64,000 bases of DNA, from contig JAQSEB010000041.1 of assembly GCA_030063045.1 (NCBI GenBank), positions 1,543,501 through 1,607,500 on the forward strand, read 5' to 3'. This stretch comes from Pratylenchus scribneri (lineage: Eukaryota > Nematoda > Chromadorea > Rhabditida > Pratylenchidae). Position 1 is the stretch's first letter. Every line of letters starts with the position of its first letter. Below the pieces are notes generated by a model. That model was not told the origin of the DNA. It did not search any database and worked only from the letters and a program-made list of their open reading frames with translations. This document shows, in pieces, positions 10,492-22,530 of the stretch. The position numbers and the translations under genes are program-made.

Positions 10492-11212
10492 AATTTTCAG
10501 CCGGGTGGTTCAGCAGTACCTTAATTTCCATTATATAATTGTGGAAAAGTGTGTGGGAAAACCGCTTTTAATCAATAACAACGACAATGTTGTATGTTTT
10601 CTGAATGAGTTCTTCATATCCTTTTAGCCTATGTGAGTTAAAAAGGTTTTGCAATTTTTACTAGGAAAATATTAATAAAATTTAAATGGTAAATACATTC
10701 ACCAACCTCACAGTCTTTTTTTTTATTGAATATCGGTGCCTCTTCTGATGAACTTTGAAGTTGAATATAATTGCTCTGCTTTTTTTACTTAATTAAATGC
10801 CGATTGATGTAAAATCTAGAATATGATTTATAAAAAATATTTTTTAATGAAATAAAACAAATATTGTTCGTTATGGATGGTTATATTCGATAAATGTTTT
10901 TGCTATATCACTGGCACGGCAGCGTTTCTCGTACTCGTATCATCCCGTTGTTCATTCTCGGCTTTTCCATTTTTGGTCCAGTCAGTCCACGATCCCTTAC
11001 TTTTTTTTTTATTTTTCTTATATGAAAATAAATGTGGAATAGAATGGTGTAAAAAGAGATTAAGATATGAAGAAAAAAGAGGCTATGATGAATAAAACGA
11101 ATAAGAGAGTACGAGTAAAAAGAAAAGGCCAATCAATAAAATCAACGCTACTAAAACCCTAGCCCTAATTTAGTTTAACACCAATTTTTATTTATTCGTT
11201 CTTTAGCAATTC
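10492..11212. other. Divergent intergenic region
   Basis: Lies between the start of the Arg/Ser-rich gene (-) and the start of the HEPN-like gene (+), so it should contain both promoters. Strongly AT-rich with poly-T runs. TTCTTTAG about ten bases before the 11213 start could be a trans-splice acceptor. No other feature was recognised. Confidence 0.4.
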
Positions 11213-12027
11213 ATGTCGACGACATTTCCATACAATAGTAAACGAGACAATTATTTGGCGATGAAAGCGACTCTGGAAACTCTGCTAAAAATGTATTTTC
11301 AAGGCATTTATGGGGAAAAGGCCGATAAGATGGAAGAATTATGCAAGAATGTAGTGAAGAATTTCCCCGAAGCAAACAAAACATTTGAGGTTTAAAAATA
11401 AATTGAAATAAACGATCTATTTAGGAATTGCTCAACCAAAAGGAAAATGTTCCTAAATCTTTGCTGAACTTGTGTAAAACGACAGTTTGCGATGTATGTA
11501 TTAATGTTAAATTAAATGTATAACATTATTTTCTAAAAAGACAAAGAAGCAACCTTCAAAGCATGAGCACACTTCCGAAACATTGATGGAGCTTTCCAAA
11601 TTCTTCTTTGGCATTGGTGATTACCGAGTCGCGTGCGAGCTTATATGGGGTTCCATTTGTTTGGCATTGAAAGGTAGTTTTTAGCTTAAAATCCATGAAA
11701 TATCCAATTCAGAGTACATCCGTCTTCATGATTTAAATCTTATTGGTTATGAACACCACGGGTCCAAGAGAGAATTCGTACAAGCCCTCTCAAAGGAACT
11801 TGGAGGAAAATTTGGAACATTTGGAGAGTAAGTTCATGATTACTTACAATATTGTTTTCTACATTATACATTTTAGATGTCATTCATCATTCTACAAGAA
11901 TGACCACGGTCGAGATCAAGTGCAATTTGCAATGGAGGAAGCGAAGGAATTTATTGACATACTGAAGACGATCAAGATGACACCGGAAAAGAAGGAAGAA
12001 TTGGAAAGGAAAATTTATGGCAGATGA
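11213..12027 (+). CDS. Small helical protein, possible HEPN/PaREP1-like domain
   Basis: Five exons: 11213-11389, 11425-11493, 11541-11673, 11713-11827 and 11877-12027 (stop). All phases agree, giving 214 residues. The C-terminal half has the order seen in PaREP1-type HEPN domains: a GDYRVACELIWGSICLALK helix, an HHGSKREFVQALSKELG segment, then a second helix after FYKND. HEPN proteins of this kind are best known from archaea and bacteria, often linked to RNA cleavage or toxin-antitoxin systems. The assignment rests on pattern memory and is tentative. The N-terminal half is helical and charged, without a recognised domain. No signal peptide or membrane segment is seen. Confidence 0.6.
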
Positions 12028-12317
12028 GATGAGAATCGGAAAAGGAATTTGACTAAAATTATTTTTGAGATGCATTGATTAATTTAAATATGTAAACTGT
12101 AAAGTCAATTTGATGATTTGATCTGTAATCTGTTTTAAGTATTATGTCGCCGGATAAATGCGTCAGCGTTTTTATTGCCAAATTAAATGATTTCCTTTCC
12201 TATATCTATTTATAATAATTAAACTAGTGTTACGTTCGAAAAATGAGCAGAAGTGATACATTTAATATTTTTGAAAAACTAACCAGTTAAAAAATGAAAC
12301 TAGTACAAATACTTTAG

Positions 12318-15300
12318 ATGGAAAATACAATCAAAGACGACGAAAATTCAAGCGTTGAGAATGAACGAGATCCGCAGGATACGGAACCTTTAACGCCCAC
12401 AACCATTCCTTCAAATGTTTATGAGTACTTTCAATCCGTTGAAGAAGGTAAAATGAATCAAATAAAAGAATAAATAATGAATAATTTATAGGCAAGTTCC
12501 CATTCTTCAATAATACGCAAGTGCATGTTTCGGCAATGCGAAATGAGAGCGGCGAAACACTGTTGATAACCGCCGCCCGGCTTGGCCATTTGGAAATTGT
12601 TGAGAGACTGGTCGCCGACATTGACATTGAAGAGACCGACAATGATGGGTGGACGGCACTGTTGAATGCGGCACAGCAGGGACATGCGCAAATTGCGAGG
12701 ACATTGTTGGCAGCCGGTGCCCTGGTGGACAATGCTGATTTAGTAAATATTTTAATTACTAATTTATTTTAATTAAAATTAATTCAAACAAGATGGGATG
12801 GACGCCATTGCTTTGGGCTTGTTACAAAAATCGATTGGATGTGGTGGACATACTTTTTGAATACAAAGCCCATATAAATATTATTGACGAGGACGGCCTA
12901 ACACCGCTTATTATAGCTTCAGGTTTTTAATTTTATTGGTTTATTTTGTCCACAATTTGCAAAAATAAAAAGGAGGAGGACCCTTTATTCGGCATTTTTG
13001 GAAACAATTTTTGGTAAAATCTAACCCTAAACAAGCAAGAATACAAAAAATTTCCTCTATTCTTTTGCAAATTCCGGACTTTACCTAAATAAATAGCTTT
13101 ACCTTTTTAATTTCAATATATTTATAGGAAGAGGTTTTACCGAACTTGTCACCAAACTTTTGGCAATGGGCGCCCAGGTGAATACCAGCGATAAATTTGG
13201 AACAACCGCACTTATTTGGGCCGCTCGCAAAGGGTACACACAAATTGTGGAGGATTTAATGAACTATGGAGCGGAGTTGGATGCCGTTGGAATGCATGGT
13301 AATTCCTTTTATATTTAGTATTTAGAATGACGAGAAAAAATATAATAGTTTCATAAACCCTATACCCATTCGATAGATCACATCAAGATGCATCGATTAG
13401 TATATAATTTGTCATGGTTTGGTCAAAATTAAAGGATTTTAAACCGTTTAAACCATCTTTAGGTTTTTAGTTCAATACCTATTTTAAAAATGGTTTAACC
13501 TAAGCCAAAACATTATCAAATGATGCATCTCTTGACGAGATCTATCGATTTTGTATAAGGTTTGGGGGTCTAGGATAAGCCAATGAACCGTCTGTATTTT
13601 AAATATTTACCTTTTTCATAAATATTTAACAATTAAAATTTAGCAAGCAGTGCATTGATGTTGGCAACCCGTGGGAATCACATTAAAATTGTCGAACTTT
13701 TGCTGGCCCGGGACCCGAATGTGAACATTATGGATTATAATGGACTTTCGGCGCTAGGTTTTTCACTTTTAATTTTTTTTATTCGATTTTAAATATTTCC
13801 AGGAATTGCCGCCAGAGAAGGTAACCAAAAATTTAACCTGAAGTTTCTCTCTCTGACTAGGCTACACGGAAATTGCTGAAATTCTACTTCAATCCGGTGC
13901 ATATGTGAACACCGTGGACCGATTTGGTAATTCAATATTGGCCAGTGCGGTGCGGTCAGGCAATATCCATTTGGTTGGTCAAATTTAAATTTTATGATTT
14001 TAGCTCAATGGGTTACCCATCCCCTTGAAAAATTTTAAGTCTCGGGTTCGAATCCGCGTGGAGGAAGTTAATTTTTTCCGACTTTAATAAAACAATTTTA
14101 GTATTTTTATTACATATTCTACAGTTCATTTTTAGTCGGAAAAAAATTTTTCTTGAAAATTTTGGACCCAAAAGGGGGCCCTTCATTTTTTTTATAATTT
14201 AGGTCTCGCGTTCGAATCTACCTATAAGACAATAATAATTTTTTTTCGGGCTAAATAACCACTTATACATTTATATAAATTATAAGTACACTTCTAAATG
14301 AAACACAATATTTCGAACCAAAAATACTTTACAAAAAACGCCCTAATATTACCACCTTTTCTCTATTAAACATAAGGTTTTTTTTAATTTTAAGGTTCGA
14401 ATGCTCCTGGAAAAACATGCCGATGTGAATGCCAAAGATTCCGAGGGCCGAACACCACTCCATCTGGCCATTGACAAAGCATATACAGGTTACGCGAAAA
14501 TCCAAATTATAAATATTAATTTGAATATTTTTAGACATTATTTTGGCCTTACTTGAAAAGAAACCAAACCTTGAGCTGAAGAACCGGGATGGCGACACTG
14601 CCCTGATTAGAGCCGTAATATTGCCAAATTTTATTTTATTTGTAATTTTGAACATTTTTATTGGTTAGGTCAAGAATCGTGATGTACAAATTGCCCAATT
14701 GCTTGTCAGGTAAATTTTCACATTATTTTTTTATTAATTCTTTTTGTTAGAATTACTATATTTTTTTTGTCTTTTAATTACCGAAAAATTTGTAAAAATG
14801 CATAAAAATGACAACCAAGCCAGGAAAAAAATACCTTCTTCTGGGTGGATTCGAACTCAAGACCCCCAAATTTTTCAAGACTTAGGTCCCCCGCGGAGTC
14901 AAAAATTGTTAAAATTTTTTGATAATCTTAATAAACCTTATCTAGCCCTAATCTACCTGAAATAATACAAAAATTTGAAAATTTTTGACCCAAAATAGGG
15001 ACACCTTCATTTATGTAAAATTTAGGTCTCGGGTTCGAATCCGCTCCGAGGAAGATATTTTTTCCAGCCTTGATTGTCACTTTTGATGCACATTTTTTAC
15101 ATTCTGCGCACATTTCTAGTCGAAACTGATTAATTAGAATAAAAAAAAGTTATAAATTATTTAAATTTTTCCTTTCATATTTTTCAGTATGGGCGCAAAA
15201 TTGGGAGCCACAGACAATGCCGGCGATAATTGTTGGTTTTCAATTCAAATCACAATTTATAACAAATACAATTTTAGCCCTTCATCTTGCCATCCGTGCA

Positions 15301-18300
15301 CGTTCCCGTCGTCTTACGCAAATTCTTTTGGTGAACCCTTCAGACTCTAAACTTCTTTACCGGCCAAATAAAATGAATGAAACGCCGTATTCAATTGGTA
15401 AAAAATTATTTAAAAATTTAAAATTAATTATTTATTTTAAGACCAAGAATCTCAGCAACCAATTTTGCCAACAATTTTCGGCCCCATTGGAACGGATGTT
15501 GATTTGAAGAGTCTTTTGGGCTTTGATTCATACAGCGATGTTTGCTTATTAATTTTTAACTAATTTTATTAATTATTTTTCCAGGTACTCGCTGACGTCG
15601 TTTGTGAGCCAAATTTGTCTCTGCCTCTGACCATTGGATTGTATGCAAAATGGGGCTCCGGCAAGTCACTTCTTCTTCCTCGAATCCGTGACTCAATGGC
15701 CGCATTCTCGCGCACTTGGCTTGATGGAATTGAGGTGAGGTTTTTAGCGCATATAAAATATTTTTGAAAAAAAATTGAATTTATTTAGTAATTTTTGGCC
15801 TTAAAATGTTTTTAGAAAGTTTTATGAGGTCAAAGAATAAAATTTGGAATTGGCTTTGAACTCTGCTCACGCCAAATGGTTTATTAAAAACCTGTCGAAT
15901 TATTTAATTAATTACTTTAATTTTGGAGTTAATCCAATTTATAAATTGATAGAACTAATTTTTTTTTGGCTTCAGTTTCAGTTACTCTCTTTTACACTTG
16001 TAAAAGTGCTTAAATAATTATTTTCCCTTTTTGAATTTTTTAATTTTTAAACCGGTTTTGAACTATTTGGCGTGATCAAAGTTCAAAAACCAATGCTAAA
16101 TTCAATTATTTTATTTTACCTCAAAAATTTCACTAATAGGGATTTTAGTGCAAAAAATATTTTAAAAAAATTTTCCAAAAATAAATATGATATTAAAAAT
16201 AATGAATTAAATTATTATTTATATTCCTTTTGCAGCTGGAATGGAGTTGGACCTTGCTGATGATCGCCTTCCTCATTTGCTCTTTGCTAATTCTGCCAAC
16301 CGCCGCCATTTTCTCAATTTTTCAACCGGACGATGGCCAACAACAATTGATTATCCCAATTGGAATGTGGACGAGTGCATTTCTCCTCTTCCTTTGCACA
16401 TACGGATTAATTTATTATGGAAGCGAGGTTTGAATTTTAATTTATTAATAATTTATTTAAACAAAAATGCAATTAAAAATCTGCTAAATATTTTTTGTTC
16501 GTCGAAATTAAATATTGGTTTAGAAATTTACTGTAGAATGATATAAATGAATAAAAGTTACAACCATTCCCGAAAAATTACCTTCCTCGGAGCGGATTCG
16601 AACCCGAGACTTCAAAATTTTGCAAAAAGGGAAGGATCCATTTTGGGTCAGAATTTTCAAAAAAATTTTTTTTTAATTTTTATAAACACTAGGCTTAAAA
16701 ATCCGCAATAGTACCTATCCTACAAGCCGAAAAAATATATTATCTAAGGGGGATTCGAACCTGAGACCCCTAAATTTTGCAAAGAGTTTTCTCCTCTTGA
16801 CTAAAAATTTATAAAATATTTTTTACTCAAAAATTTGTTAGGTTCGCCTTTGGAATGGCTCAATTTCGACGGCTCGAATGTTGGCACGAACAATTGCCCG
16901 CCTTAAGCTGATGATCTCCATTCTAACGCTGAACACTCCAATTCGGACGGAAAAGGAAATAAGCGAGAAAAAGTTGGAAAAAAATAATTTTAAAAATAAA
17001 TAATTAAATTTTAGAATGATTTCCCCTGTGGGCTTTCTTTTTGCCGACAATCATCGACTTTCATTCATTGGTGGAGAACAGGCACTGGCCAATATCATTC
17101 AATCGTTGTTCATTTCGGCTGAAGGTTGGTAAATAATTAGGAGACGGACGGATTTTAGGTTTATGACTAATTTTTTAAATTTGATGAGAAACACAAAAAT
17201 AATGTTTTTGAGCATTTATTTTATGTTTTTGACACAATTTTGACCTTTTTTTTTTACCTTTTTTGATACTTTTTTGAGAGAAGATTTCATTAAAAAATAC
17301 AATAAAAAACCAAAAATTATCTAATTTTGAGGATTGAGATTCCGAAACCATTTTTTTTGGCAAATTTCACAAAAAAAATTACGACCAAAAATCTACCCTA
17401 AGTAATTTAATTTTATTCACATTTGCAGAACATTACGGCACAATGGCCATCCGTCTGTTCACCGCATTCAAATCACCCACACATCATCATGCACAAACAC
17501 AACAATATAGTGGTGGTGGCACTTCCCGCCTCCAAAATGTTTGTGGAATTCCAATTTTACTGCTCCTTCTCACTGCGCCCATTTCAATCGCCGTTGCCTC
17601 CCTCCTTTTCATTCAACAACAACAGCTGGCCGCCTCCGTCTTTTTGGCACTTTCCATCATTTCCGGCACAGCAATGTTCTATTTGCTGAGTATCCGGCTT
17701 TTTATTAATTTGGTAAAATTTACACAAATAAAATTAAAATAATTTTAATTAATTTTAGCCAAAAAGACGAATTGCAAAAATTAAAAATAAATTGCATTTG
17801 ATTTCATTTGAGAGAATGTTACAAAAGTTACAAAAAGAAGTGGATTTATTGGTCGCATTGGTTGGTTTTGTTTTGCACAATTTTTATTTAAATTTTCAAT
17901 TTATTTTAATTTAGGTTTCCACCCTTGACGCATTCACCAATAGTCAAACCAGGTAAATGATTAATAAGGCCCGGATAGTTATGCAAATGCATATTTTTTT
18001 CCTGGCATTGTAACGTGTTTATATGAATAAAAAAATAGTTTTTAACTTTGTCTGGTGCCGAAAACGTGTATTTTAAGATGCATATTTTTGCATATTTTCG
18101 ACTTTTTATGCATATTTGCATATTTTGCATTTTTTCCGCATATTATGCATATTTTGTCATTTTTAGGGAAATTTTCAATCAAAAATGCAATAAAAATGAA
18201 AATTTTAGAATTGAGATTTAATAAATTGCATTAAATTTGTCAAAAAAATCTTGAAAAGATAAAAAAAATTTGCATTTTTGGTTTTCAATTGATAAAAATA

Positions 18301-21300
18301 GCCAATCTTGGCAGCTGAAAATTTTTGGCTGAATAGCGGAGAGAGTAGTCTTTCGAATGCAAACTTACGTGGGGTCTAGAGTTCGAATCCTGTCACATAT
18401 AAATATTTTTTTGGACGAAAAAACCTATTTAAAGCTATTTTAAGCATTTTTCTCTGAAAATGTAGTAAAATTGCTTTTGAAAAATTCAAAAAAATTGCTA
18501 TAAAGGCAGAAAAATTCAATTTTATTTGCATATTTTTGTGCATATTTTTCATTTTTTGTGCATATTTTATGCGCATATTTTGCTGTTTTTAAATGCATAA
18601 CTATCCGGGCCTTAATGATTAAATTAAATTAATTTTATTAATTAATATTATTTATTTTTTTACCAGATTTGTGGTAATGGTGGATGGGCTGGACAGTTGT
18701 GAACAAAATAAAATGGTCCAATTGTTGGATGTAAGTCATTTTTAAATGATTTTTAGGTCTTAAAAAAGCAAAATATGTTTTTTTTTTTGTAAAATTTGCC
18801 AAAAATTGGTTTTTGGTACCTCAAAATAGATGATTTTTATTACATTTTTCTAATTTCTAATGAAATTTTCCCCTAAAAAATTGCAAAAATGGGTAAAAAT
18901 GCGTCAAAAATTACACCAAAAACATGAAATAAATACTCAAAAAACAATATTTTTATGCGCTTTTCTCATCAAATCTCTAAAAATAGATCAAAATTTAAAA
19001 ATCCGCCTCCTAATCATATGTTTTAATTCTATTCCCTTTCTTCTTTTTAGGCACTTTCTCTCTTCTTTTGCTCCCGCCAAAATGCTCCATTCATTGTTTT
19101 GTTGGCCATCGATCCGAACATTGTCATCTCAACAATCCATCAAAATCGTACCTCGGCTGGACCGGAGGATGAAATCACTGGCCGGGATTATTTGAAGAAT
19201 ATTGTCACAATGTAAATTTTTATTAAATTAAATATTATAATTTATAAATAAATAGATGGGAAAATGCCTTTTTTTACTAGAATTTAATTTATAATAAGCA
19301 CTTAACAAATTTTTTTGCTTGGTTCTTATATAAAATAAGCGTTTTAAATTGCTTATTTTTTTTTGTCGATTTTTTTATATATTTTTGAAAAAAATATAGG
19401 CTATCGTGTTATCAAGAATGGATAGAGGAAATTGGCCATTTTTTAGCCTTCAATAATATTAATTAAAATTTGCAAATTTTTCAACTCATAGCTTTAGCCG
19501 ATTGGCTAAATAGATTGGTCTTTAGTCTCTGGAGTCGACGGTTCAAATCCCCGGTCGCTCCACATAATTTTTTTGGTCGAAAATGTCTATTTTAATGCTT
19601 TTTAAAATTTTTTTTTCTTAAAATTTACTTAAATGATTTTAAAATAGGCTCAAAAAATTTAATTTATTTTAAATTATAAATCCCAATTTTTTACAGGCCA
19701 TTCTTCCTCGACCACATTGTCGCATTGAGGAAAATGCGCAGTCAACAAAATTCGAAAAAATATACAATTGGCGGCGGCGGTGGCTCAAACAATTTGAATT
19801 CGAATGCACCAACGGCCGCATTGAAGGAACGAATCCGCAGTGAAACATTCAAAGGATCCCGGCTTTCGCTGCGTGCCACGGACAGAGTGGATTCCACTGG
19901 AGGAGGTGGAGGCGGTGCCGGAATTACAAATACCAGTGAAATTGGCCATCTTTTCCCATCATTCGACCTTTTTGTGAACATCAATCCGCGAACGCTCCGG
20001 CGAATTGTGAACAGCATTGCCCTGACGGGCCGATTGTTGAGGGCATTCGAAGTGGAATTCAGTTGGTGGCAAATTTATGCATGGTAATAAATAATATTTA
20101 TTGATTATTAATTTGGGTTTTGGGTCACAAAAAAGCTAAATAGGTGTCTCAAAATTTGCCAAAAAATGTTTTCGAAAACCTCAAAAAGCAATAATTTTTG
20201 GCTTTTTATTACATTTTTCTAGAAATAAATAATAATTATTTATTAGGGAGTAGATTTTTAGTCACATAAAATGTCGGTAAAGTTTTGAGAACCTCAAAAT
20301 AGGTAATTTTTTGGTTATTGCTTTTTTCTAATGAAATTTTCCCTTAAAAAATTGTCAAAATAGGTAAATTTTTGTTTTTTTAATGCATTTTTTAATGAAA
20401 TTTTCCCTCAAAAAAGTGCCAAAAATAGGTAAAATTGGTCGAAAAATTACATCAAAAATATGAAATAAATATAAATGCTCAAAAACATTGTTTTTGTGAT
20501 TTTCTCATTAAATTTGATACATAAAATCTACTTCCTATTAATAATTATAAAAAAAAAATATTAATTAATTTAAAATTAAATTCAGGGTCAGTCTCATCGA
20601 ACAATGGCCTTGGTAATTTTTTTTATTGGAGATAAATTTAAATATTATTTTTCAAACAGGCGAATGTGCTGGCTAATTGATGTGACTTGCAGTCTGCAAG
20701 ATGACACATTGTCCCTTCACGAATTGTACAATCAATTGAAGGGCAAAATCACTCTCCGAGAGGGAATGGAGGATTTGGACCGGAATAGCCAAGAATTTGA
20801 GAATAGTGAGTTTTGGGGGGAATTTTTTGAGTATATTTTTTGGCTCTAATTATTTTATTTCGACTAAATATACGGTGAATATATAAAAATACATAAAAGT
20901 TGGACATAATTGAGCCCATAAATACCTTCCTCTAAGCGGGTTCGAACCCGAGACCCTCAAATTTTGCAAATGTTAATGAATTGTCCTCCCTTTGGGTCGA
21001 AAAAATTTTCATAAAAATCTTTTTTGGTATTTTAAAAATCCTAGCCTAATTCTTAAGCCCAACCCAAACCCTAGGCTACGAAAACCATAAAATTAATTAT
21101 AAATTCTTTTTTATTTTGCAGCTTTCCGAAAATTATGTGCCTCCAAAAATGGGCTAATCACCGTTGGCCATGCAAAATCATTCACTCCATGTACCTCAAA
21201 TTTGGACCCATATTTGCGGAGATTGGTCCGGGAACAGCGGGGCGGTGAACCGCTGATTGATTTGGCCGAAACAGTGGAGGAAGGGGACGGAGATGAACAG

Positions 21301-22048
21301 CAACAGCTGAACAAAGATCCATTTGGACCGTTGAAGGAAATGTTAGGGCCGGAGGCTGAATTCCTTTTCGACGACCCAATGGTTTGGGCCGCAGTGCAAA
21401 AACCATTGCCAAAAATGTCAATCGATGAAATTGTTTCACTGGTGAAGAGGCTGAACATTTCTAAGGTGGGTTTTTGCGTGGAAATTTAGTTGAATTTGAA
21501 TCAATTTTAAAGGATAAAATTGAGCTGATCAGCCAAACACTTTACACAAACAATTTGAATGGATTGGCTTTGTATTCATGCGATTTGATGGAACTTCGAA
21601 ATATTTTGAAGGTAATTTTTAATTTTTTTAATTATTTTAATAGAAAATTTATTTAATTTCCAAATTTTAGGTGCCACTTGGTGATTGGACGCTAATTCAA
21701 TTGTTCATTGAAAAAATGCGCAAATGGAAACCATTTATTACGCAGTCAATTGTGGCCGCCACCTCTCATCAAGGAGGGAATGACAATGCCAAAATCGCCC
21801 ATTTGGAATGCCGAAATCCCTCAATCAACGAACGGCCGACTCCATTGAGAAGCATTCTAGAGGAGGACGGGAACACATCGAGTCCGGCGCCATGTTCTTC
21901 TGGGGAAAAAGAGAAACGAAGTCCGGCAGAGGACAGTAAAGAAGACAAAGATGGGGATGATGAGGAAGATACGAACAGTTTGGCATCGGTGGCCGGTTCC
22001 GAACACTCTTTGCTGCTTAGAAAATCGTCATCACCACCAGAAACATGA
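12318..22048 (+). CDS. kidins220: KIDINS220-like ankyrin/KAP NTPase membrane protein
   Basis: Starts at 12318 right after TTTAG; exons 12318-12447 and 12492-12742 join in phase, followed by about 25 more. Exons up to about 15.5 kb encode a long ankyrin-repeat array ([18 protein letters not shown] type units). Then comes a KAP-type P-loop NTPase with WGSGKS (15654-15668) and VVMVDGLD (exon from 18667). Hydrophobic segments near 16240-16430 and 17550-17720 are predicted transmembrane helices. The C-terminus has a SAM-like region (LNIS...GDWTLIQLF) and an acidic tail. KIDINS220/ARMS is a membrane scaffold in receptor signalling; that role here is by homology. The last exons (20668-22048) lie inside duplication unit A, and a truncated copy exists in unit B. 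Introns are loaded with SINEs and MITEs. Confidence 0.88.
13362..13572. repeat. Palindromic GGTTTAAACC-family MITE
   Basis: About 210 bp with inverted ends: CGATAGATCACATCAAGATG on the left, and CATCTCTTGACGAGATCTATCG on the right as its approximate inverse. Lies in an ankyrin-exon intron. Confidence 0.7.
14005..14330 (+). mobile_element. Two tRNA-derived SINE copies in tandem
   Basis: The first copy shows both promoter-like boxes: A-box TAGCTCAATGGG and B-box GGGTTCGAATCC, then a TACAGTTCATTTTTAGTCGG tail. The second has a degraded A-box region (GACCCAAAAGGGGGCCC) and GCGTTCGAATCT. Both lie in an intron of the KIDINS220 gene. Confidence 0.75.
14745..15150. mobile_element. Two SINE copies in inverted arrangement
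   Basis: A reverse copy (TAGAATTACTATATTTT tail, GGATTCGAACTC) meets a forward copy (GGGTTCGAATCC, CATTTCTAGTCGAAAC tail) around 14945, within a CTAGCCCTAATCTACC stretch. Together they form an inverted repeat of about 400 bp inside an intron. Confidence 0.75.
16505..16830 (-). mobile_element. Two reverse SINE copies
   Basis: Both carry TACCTTCC-like or TATCTAAG before GGATTCGAACC and then GAGAC. They are separated by an AT stretch, and lie in the intron after the first transmembrane exon of KIDINS220. Confidence 0.7.
17134..17408. repeat. AT-rich TA-type MITE-like repeat
   Basis: Starts TAATTAGGAGACGGA and ends near CTACCCTAAGTAA. Shares the inner phrase about a fading ATTTTTGCATTTTTTAATGAAATTTTC-type sequence with the elements near 18730-19020, 20230-20530, 35720-35950 and 36769-36958. 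No coding content. Confidence 0.5.
17965..18614. mobile_element. 650-bp MITE with 8-bp TSD, tRNA-like insert
   Basis: Ends are TAAGGCCCGGATAGTTATGC and its inverse. Both sides are flanked by ATGATTAA (17957-17964 and 18615-18622), a perfect 8-bp target-site duplication. The interior repeats TGCATATTTT motifs. Around 18335-18400 it holds a tRNA-like segment (TTGGCTGAATAGCGG, GAGTTCGAATCC). It has no transposase frame. It lies in the KIDINS220 intron just before the exon with the VVMVDGLD motif. hAT-like origin is inferred from the TSD length. Confidence 0.88.
19490..19570 (+). repeat. tRNA-like repeat fragment
   Basis: Contains TAGCCGATTGGCTAAATAG and GGTTCAAATCC in tRNA spacing, ending GGTCGCTCCA. 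The T-arm and acceptor stems do not pair well, so this is a tRNA-derived repeat, not a working tRNA gene. Confidence 0.5.
20860..21090 (-). mobile_element. SINE copy in KIDINS220 intron (unit A)
   Basis: Reverse SINE with TACCTTCC, GGGTTCGAACCCGAGACC and a CTTTGGGTCGAAAAA A-box-like remnant. The same insertion is present at the equivalent place in unit B (about 40070-40300), so it predates the duplication. Confidence 0.8.
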
Positions 22049-22530
22049 GAAGAGCTTACTTATTAAAATGCACTAATCGATCTTTAATAATCTAGTCAAT
22101 ATTAAAATTTTTGTCAAATTGATTAATATTTTTATTTGAATTTTATTTGTCTTCCTGAATAAATTTTAATTAAATTATTCCTACTTTTTTATGTCAGCAA
22201 TTAATATTTTTCCCATAAATTAGTTTAAAAAAAGATTCTCCTTTGCGCGGGATCGAACTTTAATCGAAATGGGAAAAAATCATGGGCGTTAACCCACTAC
22301 ACTAAAGATACTTTTGTGGGTTTTCGTTAAAAATGTTTTTGTTAATCCAATATTTTTCGCCTCGTCCACCTCAATGCCGATATTATGTCTTAAGTTTTTT
22401 TTCTTTATTTATAATTCTAAAAAGTACGAAGATTATATTTTTTTATTTAAGCATTAATTCAACAAATAACAAAATGTAAAAAACAACAAAAAAAATAACA
22501 ATTAAAAATGAAAAAATTATTCAAAAAATT
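22049..22530. other. Convergent 3' intergenic region with tRNA-like repeat
   Basis: Separates the 3' ends of KIDINS220 (+) and PWP2 (-). AT-rich. On the minus strand, 22225-22312 has TTTAGTGTAGTGGG and AAGTTCGATCCCGC followed by poly-T, like a tRNA head, but the stems do not pair well; I call it a tRNA-derived repeat. Confidence 0.5.

Noticed and set aside
22225..22312. Functional tRNA gene on the minus strand
   Set aside because: A- and B-box-like motifs and poly-T are present, but acceptor and T-arm stems do not pair.
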